A stretch of 64,000 nucleotides of DNA from NCBI RefSeq assembly GCF_002257705.1, contig NZ_LSLK01000038.1, forward strand, positions 50,720 to 114,719, read 5' to 3'. The stretch's first letter is position 1, and each line of letters opens with the position of its first letter. This stretch comes from Sporomusa silvacetica DSM 10669. Its GTDB lineage: Bacteria > Bacillota > Negativicutes > Sporomusales > Sporomusaceae. A program made the position numbers and the translations under genes. Below are positions 52,779 through 60,105 of this stretch, piece by piece. The notes under the pieces are model-generated. The model was given only the letters and a program-made list of their open reading frames with translations, was not told the origin of the DNA and ran no database searches.

Positions 52779-54209
52779 ATGAACAAAAACCCGTTATTGC
52801 CAAAATTACACTCGATTACAGAGGAATTTGGAACAACGCTGGCGGATATTGGCAATTTGTCAAAGTGTATTGAAGATGTAAAAAATGCAGCTTTAGATTC
52901 TGATACTGGGCCGGAAGATCCGGAAAATTTTAAAGAATTAAGGGACCGGCTGGAAAAAGCTAACCGAAAACTTCCTCCTCTTTATCGTGAGGCGGTATTT
53001 AATCCTTATGTTAAATGCCTGAATGAATTAGGTGAAGAAGGATTTAATAAAATCCTTCTTATGGATCGCATGAAAACTGGCTTGGCAGGTATGATGATTG
53101 ATATTGCTCATGCCATTCTACAAAATGGCGAGGGATATTGCGAATGGGCTACAGATGCCTTTCAGGAAGTTGTCAGCGATATTTATGACGGATTTTTAAG
53201 TTCTGAAAACAGAACCGGGGTAAAGCCACCGGACAAATGTGTGATTCCACCGCTTGTAAAATGGGGCAATCCTAATTTTGGCCCGTATACGTGGCCGATA
53301 GATGCCACTACAACTTTTGAGATACAAACATCAATTGTAAACCTTCCGCCGGCTAATGCTAAAGGGGGGCTCCTCGCTTGGGCTACACTAGGGCATGAAA
53401 CCGGAGGACATGACATTTTACATGCAGACACCGGATTAACCGCTCAATTACAAGAATCTGTTCGTTCTGCGCTGAAAGAAAAAAATATTGGTCATGGACT
53501 GCCCGAATATTGGTCTGCCAGAATTGATGAAACAGCTTCCGATATTTTAGGAATACTCAATATGGGTCCGGCGGCAGGGATCGGATTAATCGGATATTTT
53601 CGTGGGTTAAATTATGCGTATATAGGTAAGCCTGTCCTCAGAAACAATGGACCCGAATCTGACCTACATCCCGCAGATATTCTCAGGGGTTACCTGGCTG
53701 CCTCAGCGGTAGGACTGCTTAATTTCAGTGGTGCAGACAATTGGGCAAAAATTATTGAAGATGAAACCAATAAAGATCTTTCAGAAATCAACATTGCAGG
53801 GAAAAAAATAAATATCGAAGACGCCCGGGAATCCACCAAAATTGTTGCGTCCACGATCATGCATACAACATTGCAAAGTTTGGAAAATCATAATTTGGCG
53901 CAGATCCAAAACTGGTATGATCAGGATGAAAACATTACTAATTACTTACGTTCTCTATTAATTACGGATAATCCATTGCCTATAGATTATAAACAAAATA
54001 TTTATGCAACCCATGTGGTTGCCGCCGCTGTTATGGCCGCCCTTGTCAAAGACGCCGACATCCCGTCCATATTTAAACGCATGCAGGCTATTTTGAAGAC
54101 AATGCATGATGGTAACCCGTCATGGGGGCCCTTATATGTACAGTATTCAGGTAACATTGTACCATGCGTAGTTTACTCCAGGTCTATCGAATATCCATTT
54201 ACTGAATGA
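52779..54209 (+). CDS. Putative zinc metallopeptidase-like protein with HEXXXH motif
   Basis: 476 residues, no signal peptide, no family I recognise. Near residue 205 it reads LGHETGGHDIL, an HEXXXH arrangement, and about 43 residues later RIDETASDILGIL gives a downstream Glu/Asp motif. The order resembles M49 dipeptidyl peptidase III (HELLGH then EECRAE), which uses HEXXXH. The N-terminal 170 residues are helical; the C-terminal part is helical with an exposed FSGADNW segment. The C-terminus contains SGNIVPCVVYSRS. AGGAGAGG precedes the ATG. It has its own leader and terminator, so it is monocistronic. Confidence 0.65.
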   Translation: MNKNPLLPKLHSITEEFGTTLADIGNLSKCIEDVKNAALDSDTGPEDPENFKELRDRLEKANRKLPPLYREAVFNPYVKCLNELGEEGFNKILLMDRMKTGLAGMMIDIAHAILQNGEGYCEWATDAFQEVVSDIYDGFLSSENRTGVKPPDKCVIPPLVKWGNPNFGPYTWPIDATTTFEIQTSIVNLPPANAKGGLLAWATLGHETGGHDILHADTGLTAQLQESVRSALKEKNIGHGLPEYWSARIDETASDILGILNMGPAAGIGLIGYFRGLNYAYIGKPVLRNNGPESDLHPADILRGYLAASAVGLLNFSGADNWAKIIEDETNKDLSEINIAGKKINIEDARESTKIVASTIMHTTLQSLENHNLAQIQNWYDQDENITNYLRSLLITDNPLPIDYKQNIYATHVVAAAVMAALVKDADIPSIFKRMQAILKTMHDGNPSWGPLYVQYSGNIVPCVVYSRSIEYPFTE

Positions 54210-54234
54210 TGGGGACTACTAACTGCGAAAATGG

Positions 54235-54276
54235 CCACAACCTTTGCGAAAATGCAGGGGTTGTGGTTTTGCTTTT
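54235..54276 (+). terminator. Terminator after the HEXXXH protein gene
   Basis: Stem CCACAACC/GGTTGTGG with loop TTTGCGAAAATGCAGG, followed by TTTTGCTTTTT. The loop resembles that of the terminator at 52376. Confidence 0.8.
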
Positions 54277-54700
54277 TCATGTAGTTAGGAGTTCATAGTA
54301 GGTGTTTTCAAAAAAATAATTAGTCAACGGAGCCTGATAGGCGGGTCTTACTTGTTTAAATGTAGTTTCGCTGTTAGGTATGATACGCAGAACCGGATCA
54401 TTAGTAACACTAAAAAACCCGCCGAATTTGTAGGAATTTGGCAGGTTTTTTTAGGTTGTATGTGAAATAAAGAGTTTATAAATGATGCACAGGATTAGAG
54501 GACTTGTTCGTTAATTAATGGCAAAATGAGAGAATGAGGAGTGACAAAGGGGGCCGAAGCTGGAGTAAGCTGGCTCCGACTTTCCGCAGCAGTCAGTCTG
54601 TAGATATGATGTAACTTGCGAGAGGTAGATTTGCTACCAAGTAAATTGGAAACAAAAAAGCTTGCCGTGATTTTAATTATATAGATGGGAATGATGATGG
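54277..54700. other. Gap with a bidirectional terminator and no gene
   Basis: At 54412-54452 a stem AAAAAACCCGCCGAATTT/AAATTTGGCAGGTTTTTT forms a bidirectional terminator. The remaining sequence has short hairpins (for example around 54560-54590 and 54620-54645) but no open frame with a ribosome binding site and no recognisable RNA. Confidence 0.55.
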
Positions 54701-55153
54701 TTGATTCATATTATTTCAAAAGAAAATAGTAAAGCTTATTATAATCTTACTCAGGCATATGAAGCAGAATTTTCAAAACTTACCCATGAAATGCCTGACG
54801 AGGATGGAGTGTTCAAAATCCAGACAGATATCGATCATGAGCATATTGGTTACTTACTATATGATCAAAAAAAACCAATTGGTTTTATGGTTGTTTGCAT
54901 GGGTGAAGTAAAAGATGTATCGGAATTTTATATAATACCTGGAAAGCGAATGAGTGGGTATGGGCAAAGATTAGCCAGTTACGTGTTTACACAGCATCCC
55001 GGGCGATGGCAGGTTCGGCAGATTAGTGGTGCCGATTCAGCGAGAGCTTTTTGGCGAAAGGTGATAGATAAAATAACCGCAGGCAATTATCTGGAGGAAG
55101 TAGTTGAGGATAAGGATTGGGGGCGTGTTTCCAGGCAGTCGTTTGAGATATAA
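54701..55153 (+). CDS. GNAT-like N-acetyltransferase
   Basis: 150 residues. The layout fits a small GNAT protein: IGYLLYDQKKPIGFMVVCMGEVKDVSEFYIIPGKRMSGYGQRLASYVF supplies the central beta-strands and the acetyl-CoA loop (RMSGYGQRL, a weak form of R/QxxGxG/A). The ending AFWRKVI resembles the usual late GNAT helix. No start ATG is in frame; TTG 54701 is the first possible start and its ribosome binding site is weak, so the true start is uncertain. Substrate unknown. Confidence 0.75.
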   Translation: MIHIISKENSKAYYNLTQAYEAEFSKLTHEMPDEDGVFKIQTDIDHEHIGYLLYDQKKPIGFMVVCMGEVKDVSEFYIIPGKRMSGYGQRLASYVFTQHPGRWQVRQISGADSARAFWRKVIDKITAGNYLEEVVEDKDWGRVSRQSFEI

Positions 55154-55276
55154 TTATACCTCCATACTCAAGGGTTCTTGGCGGTTTTCTAAATGCAAAA
55201 GTTGCGTTATAATGAATGCTATTCGAAAATGGGATGTTGGCTGCGTACGGCATCAGTTTGCGAAAAATACTGCGGA

Positions 55277-57118
55277 ATGGCGGGGAAGAATGTGGCGGCT
55301 GCGGCCAGGTTGTTTAGGAACGGCTATATTTATACAGTTGACTCCAGGCAGACAGTGGCGGAGGCTGTCGCTGTCGGAGAGGACGGAAACATACTGTTTG
55401 TCGGCGATAATGCGGCAGCCGAAGCGTTTTGCACAGCGGACACCGTGGTGACCGATTTGGCAGAAAGGCTTGTCTTGCCGGGATTTTCCGACAATCATAC
55501 CCATGCCGGAGAATCGGCGGCAAAGTTCACCGGCATCTATTTAGGCGATGTGAAGACGGTACCGGAATATCTGGAAATCATCCGGGCATTTGCTACAGAC
55601 AAGGCCAATGCCCAAGCGACATTCGTGACCGGCAGCAATTGGGAACAGGCCGTTTTCCAAGAGTACAACCTCAATACCTATGGTATTTCACCAAACAGCC
55701 ATCTTGGTCCGAGCAGATTCCTCCTGGATGAGGCATTGCGAGGAACCTTTCTGGAAAACGTACCGGTTAAGTTATATTCCAATGATCTTCACTGTGCCTG
55801 GTATAACAGTGTTGCCATCGAGCTTGCCCGCGGGGAGGGCTTTGATGTTGACGGCGGTATAACCGCGAACGAAGGCAGTGATATCATTACCAGGGTTCCC
55901 GGGGATTTTACCGGAGAGTATCATGGGGTAGACTTTTCCGAATACCGCGGACAGCCCTGGGGTGTGTTCAGGGAAGCGGCTATCTGGCGGTATATAGACA
56001 TATATATGCCACAGGTGCCTGCCGAAACGAAAAGGCGGCAGGCAATTGTGGGAATGCAGGGCTTCATCAGGGAGATGAATTCTTATGGGGTGACACTGCT
56101 GCAGGATATACTGGTTACACCGCTTAACAATAACACCTATATCGACTACTTATACGAGGCCCTGAAAACTGGCCGAAAACAAATGCTGTGGCGAGTTTCT
56201 CTGTTCGGCGATGTGAATGAGTCGGACAAGACAGTTCAGGAATTTCGTGAAGTACAGCGAAAATACTCCGGGGTGGAAGAATTTAAGTTCTTTTCCGTCA
56301 AAATATTTGCCGACGCCATCCAAAAAGGCATGTATGTAATGGAACCGTACGCCGATGAACCTGACAATCCAGAAAATATAGGCGGCTTGTACAACAACGT
56401 TTCTCGGGAGAATCTCAAACAATTTATCGTGACGCTGCATCGTGAGAACATACCTATACATATCCACGCCATGGGGGACAGGGCTATAAAAGAATGTCTT
56501 GACGGTCTGGAAGAAGCCAGGGAAAAATATGGCGAAAAAGATCTCAAACACACCATAACCCACCTTCTGCTGGTCTGTCCTGAAGATATCAGACGTATGG
56601 CAAAAATGAAAGTTGTCGCCTCCGTCAATTCTTACTGGCATTATAAAGAACCCTTTTATTATGAAGAAATTTTTGTGCCTGTCCTTGGCCCGGAGCGAGC
56701 CGAAACCAGTTTTCCGGCGAACCGTTTTTTTGTTGAAAACGTCCTGACTTGTATGGCTACCGACGGGATAATCAGCGAAAAGCCTGCACCGCTGTGGGGG
56801 ATCGAGATTGCCGTTACCCGGAATGCGCCTGGGGCAACAGACAGCCAAAGGCTGCACAACCCGGCCGAGCGAATTTCACGTTACCAGGCGATTGAAATGT
56901 GTACCATTAACGGCGCGAGGGCACTTGGGCTTGATGAAGTCACCGGATCTCTGGAAATTGGAAAACGGGCTGATATGGTGATTTTGGATAAAAACATTTT
57001 AACCATTGCAGCGAATGAGATTCACTCTGTAGAGATTCTTGAGACCATCAGCAAGGGAAAAACCCTGTATACCTCCCAAAACTGGAGGGCAGAAATAGCA
57101 CGCAGCAATAGGCAATGA
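55277..57118 (+). CDS. Amidohydrolase (YtcJ-like, amidohydrolase 3 family)
   Basis: About 614 residues. A metal-dependent hydrolase: FSDNHTHAGES holds the HxH ligands, IHIHAMGDRAIKE and ITHLLL give further metal histidines, and MATDGI the conserved Asp. The short N- and C-terminal beta-sandwich pieces (RLFRNGYIYT; IGKRADMVILDKN) are typical of YtcJ-type imidases/amidases. The start is unsure: ATG 55277 fits the usual N-terminus, though the frame is open to ATG 55193. The gene is richer in G+C than those before it and is followed 31 bp later by an APC permease, suggesting uptake and hydrolysis of one amide substrate. Confidence 0.88.
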   Translation: MAGKNVAAAARLFRNGYIYTVDSRQTVAEAVAVGEDGNILFVGDNAAAEAFCTADTVVTDLAERLVLPGFSDNHTHAGESAAKFTGIYLGDVKTVPEYLEIIRAFATDKANAQATFVTGSNWEQAVFQEYNLNTYGISPNSHLGPSRFLLDEALRGTFLENVPVKLYSNDLHCAWYNSVAIELARGEGFDVDGGITANEGSDIITRVPGDFTGEYHGVDFSEYRGQPWGVFREAAIWRYIDIYMPQVPAETKRRQAIVGMQGFIREMNSYGVTLLQDILVTPLNNNTYIDYLYEALKTGRKQMLWRVSLFGDVNESDKTVQEFREVQRKYSGVEEFKFFSVKIFADAIQKGMYVMEPYADEPDNPENIGGLYNNVSRENLKQFIVTLHRENIPIHIHAMGDRAIKECLDGLEEAREKYGEKDLKHTITHLLLVCPEDIRRMAKMKVVASVNSYWHYKEPFYYEEIFVPVLGPERAETSFPANRFFVENVLTCMATDGIISEKPAPLWGIEIAVTRNAPGATDSQRLHNPAERISRYQAIEMCTINGARALGLDEVTGSLEIGKRADMVILDKNILTIAANEIHSVEILETISKGKTLYTSQNWRAEIARSNRQ

Positions 57119-57149
57119 CCTTTTTTGAATTTGAACGGAGGTTTGTGAG

Positions 57150-58535
57150 ATGGACTTGCCAGACAAAGTTACGGAAAGCACACTAAATACCCTAGGATAT
57201 GAACAATCGCTTAAAAGAGTTCTCAACGTGCGGCACCTTATTTGGTTTGGTCTTTCTTATCTGGCTCCTATTGGCGTTTTTACCCAGTTTGGGATCATGA
57301 CTGGCATGACCCATGGAATGACGACCTTGTCATATATCGTAGCCACAGTGGTGATCCTGTTTACGGCTTTCAGCTACGCCAAGCTGGTGGCGGTTTTTCC
57401 GGTTGCCGGTTCCGCCTACACCTACGTGCAGCGCTCCGTCAACCCCCATGTCGGTTTTATCACCGGCTGGGTTATGCTGCTGGATTATCTCCTGCTGCCA
57501 ATGATCTGCATCCTGCTTTTAGGGCTGTTCATGAACCAATATTGTCCTGTTGTGCCGGCATGGGCTTGGATACTTATCAGCGTGGCCGTGGTCGGCTTGA
57601 TCAATATCCTGGGTATTGAACCGTCGGTTACGGTCAATACCTGGACGGTCATTCTCCAGGCCGGCTTCTCCTTATTGTTCCTGTTCGTAGTGGCTAGGCT
57701 CATCTTAGAAGGCGGCGGGGCGGGAACCTTCTTTTCCTGGGAAGCGGTTTACAACGCGCCGGAATTTCACATGGACCCATTTCTCATGTCGGTGGGAATC
57801 CTGACTATCGCTTTTCTTGGATTTGATGCAGTGACCACGCTGGCAGAAGAAACTATTCAGCCGGAAAAGAACGTGGGTCGCGCATTGCTTCTTGTTGCGC
57901 TGCTCGCCGGAGGCTTTTTCGTCCTGGAATCCTATTTTTGTCAAATCGCCTGGCCCTCAGGCTGGCAGGAGATTGTCAATCCTAACACTGGCTTTTTGGA
58001 GGTATCGCTGAAGCTCCAGGCCGATTACATGCAGTCACTGTATTTTTGGATCAGCAACCTGGCCAGCCTGACCTGCGCGATATCGGCGCAGGCCGCAGTA
58101 GCGCGAATCCTCTTCGGTATGGGGCGGGACGGAGTCCTGCCGAAAAAGTGTTTCGCCTATGTTCATCCCCGGTTTAAAACGCCGGTCTATGCCATTTTGC
58201 TCGTATCCGCCATATCGCTGACAGCCATCGCTTTTATCGATAGCCTCGTGGACGCAGTGTCGCTCATCAGTTTCGGTGCCTTATTCGGCTTTGCCTTGGT
58301 CAATATCGCCGTAATTTTTCACTTTTATCTGCGAGGGAAGAGGCGTTCCCCCAGCGATAGTATCCAATACCTGCTTTTTCCGCTCATTGGTGCCGGTCTT
58401 TGTCTGTACTTTCTTTTCAATCTGGCGCCTCAGACAAAAATGCTGGGCTTCACTTGGCTTGGGTTAGGGGTTATCTACACAGCGTTTACCACCAATTTCT
58501 TCAGAAAACTGCCGCCTGACCTTACATTGGAATAA
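57150..58535 (+). CDS. APC-superfamily amino acid/amine permease
   Basis: 461 residues and about 12 membrane helices. GYEQSLKRVLNVRHLIWFGLSYLAPIGVF at the N-terminus resembles PuuP-type putrescine and other APC importers; GSAYTYVQRSVNPHVGFITGW and FLGFDAVTTLAEET are typical APC segments. AACGGAGG precedes the ATG. It follows the amidohydrolase by 31 bp, so it probably imports that enzyme's substrate or a product. The AraC regulator 160 bp downstream may control both genes. Confidence 0.9.
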   Translation: MDLPDKVTESTLNTLGYEQSLKRVLNVRHLIWFGLSYLAPIGVFTQFGIMTGMTHGMTTLSYIVATVVILFTAFSYAKLVAVFPVAGSAYTYVQRSVNPHVGFITGWVMLLDYLLLPMICILLLGLFMNQYCPVVPAWAWILISVAVVGLINILGIEPSVTVNTWTVILQAGFSLLFLFVVARLILEGGGAGTFFSWEAVYNAPEFHMDPFLMSVGILTIAFLGFDAVTTLAEETIQPEKNVGRALLLVALLAGGFFVLESYFCQIAWPSGWQEIVNPNTGFLEVSLKLQADYMQSLYFWISNLASLTCAISAQAAVARILFGMGRDGVLPKKCFAYVHPRFKTPVYAILLVSAISLTAIAFIDSLVDAVSLISFGALFGFALVNIAVIFHFYLRGKRRSPSDSIQYLLFPLIGAGLCLYFLFNLAPQTKMLGFTWLGLGVIYTAFTTNFFRKLPPDLTLE

Positions 58536-58696
58536 TCCAACATCAGACTAATACTAACTGATTTTGCTAACAGCACAGTATTTTTTTAACCAGAATATTT
58601 TATATGCTATACCTGGAGGCTGTCTTGGGGTTAAGAACAGCAGGTTGAGTAACAGAAGTTCAGCCGATCCAGTTAGCGCCGATTGCGAGGTATAAG

Positions 58697-59878
58697 ATGT
58701 ATACGGAAAACATTCCTTTTGATGGTAAATCACCGGTAAGCATGAATGTCTATAACATTGACGAATACACACTGCACTGCCATGAAGACGCGATTGAGAT
58801 CATCTTTATCCTCAAAGGCGAGGTGAAGGTTAAGGTAAGTTTTGAATACTTTACGCTAAGCGAAGGCGATTACGTGGTCGTCAACAGGGAAGACTCGCAC
58901 AAAATATGGCAGCACGGCGACGCAGACAATATGGTCGCGGTCTTTCACATCAGCCTCAAACATTACCATGTCTGCTTTCCCCACATTTATTATGTGCTTT
59001 TTGCCTGTGAGTCTTTTGATCTGGCAAAATATAAAGGCCAGAGTTATCAGTTGCGCCAGATGTTGCTCAACCTGACGGACAGCATGATACGTGGAGGGGG
59101 AAATGCCGGAGAGACGACAGAGGACATCACGAACAGACTGATGCATGCATTGGTCAAAGATTATTCCCTGGAGCGGTATTACAACCGCCACAAGGACATC
59201 AGTTCTGACAAGCTTGAGACATATTATATGATCATTCAATATATCTATGAAAAATACCATAACAAAACCCTCCTGCAGGACATCTCCTGTAAGGAGTTCT
59301 ATTCCAAGTCCTACATCTCCCATCTGTTTAAGGAGGTAGGTGCCGCCAGTTTTCAGGATATCCTGGGGTATATCAGGGTGTATAAGGCGGAGCGTCTGCT
59401 GCTGGAGACAGATGACCACCTCACAGCGATTTCTGGGCAGTGCGGCTTCTCCGACATAAAGTATTTCAACCGGACTTTCCAAAAATGGTTCCTGGTGAAG
59501 CCGTCCGATTATCGCAAAATCTATCAGCAGCAAATTGGTAAGGATAGCAAGATCACAAAAGTGGCTGACGGCAAAGTGCAGGAAAGAATCGAGCACTTTA
59601 AAAATCTGACGGAACAACATACCGAATATAAAGTGAGCATGACTCCGATTACGCTGAAAAATATCGGGTCCCAAGCCGATCTCTTAAGCTACCTGAAGCA
59701 GGACGAAGAATTGGCCGAAATGGGAGGAGGCAGCCGGGGTCGGGCTGGAAATACGTATGCCATCATCCGAATCAGTGATAATGGCAGCTCAGAGCACAAC
59801 CGGCAACTGCTTAAAAAACTTCTTCACGAATTTCAGAATAAGGCAGCCGGTGATATCGAATGTTGGTTCATTAAGTGA
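58697..59878 (+). CDS. AraC-family transcriptional regulator with cupin sensor and extra C-terminal region
   Basis: 393 residues. The N-terminal 90 residues are a cupin-like ligand domain (EYTLHCHEDAIEIIFILKGEVKV). A central helical part leads to the AraC double HTH at about residues 180-285 (SKSYISHLFKEVGAASFQDILGYIRVYKAERLLL, ISGQCGFSDIKYFNRTFQKWF). About 100 further residues follow the DNA-binding domain (NIGSQADLLSYLKQ, NTYAIIRISDNGSSEHNRQLL), which is unusual because AraC HTH domains are mostly C-terminal. Likely activator of the adjacent amidohydrolase and permease genes, responding to their substrate (inference). Confidence 0.9.
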   Translation: MYTENIPFDGKSPVSMNVYNIDEYTLHCHEDAIEIIFILKGEVKVKVSFEYFTLSEGDYVVVNREDSHKIWQHGDADNMVAVFHISLKHYHVCFPHIYYVLFACESFDLAKYKGQSYQLRQMLLNLTDSMIRGGGNAGETTEDITNRLMHALVKDYSLERYYNRHKDISSDKLETYYMIIQYIYEKYHNKTLLQDISCKEFYSKSYISHLFKEVGAASFQDILGYIRVYKAERLLLETDDHLTAISGQCGFSDIKYFNRTFQKWFLVKPSDYRKIYQQQIGKDSKITKVADGKVQERIEHFKNLTEQHTEYKVSMTPITLKNIGSQADLLSYLKQDEELAEMGGGSRGRAGNTYAIIRISDNGSSEHNRQLLKKLLHEFQNKAAGDIECWFIK

Positions 59879-59910
59879 AAGCCAAAGACATCTCCTTCAA
59901 TAACAAGAAG

Positions 59911-59977
59911 ACCACAGCAGGCAGAAGAGGCTACGAACTACACGGAATAGTTCATATCCTCTTCTGCCTGCTGTGGT
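59911..59977 (+). terminator. 20-bp perfect inverted repeat after the AraC gene
   Basis: Arms 59911-59930 and 59958-59977 are perfect complements; an inner stem GAACTA/TAGTTC (59935-59940, 59948-59953) continues the fold. No T-run follows (TCTAAAG). It marks the right boundary of the GC-richer cassette. Confidence 0.55.
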
Positions 59978-60105
59978 TCTAAAGTGAAATAATTCAGCAG
60001 GATTGTCATAGTAAGACAGCGTGATTGTCCTATCCAGACTCAACATAGCTGAGGTATACTCAAAAATAAACAACAAGGGATATGGATAACGGGGGAGTTG
60101 AAGAA

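Noticed and set aside
56150..56857. 235-residue open frame on the minus strand inside the amidohydrolase gene
   Set aside because: Antisense shadow caused by the higher GC content; the sense frame has full amidohydrolase motifs.
58856..59674. 272-residue open frame on the minus strand inside the AraC gene
   Set aside because: Antisense shadow; the sense strand has cupin and AraC HTH motifs and a good start.
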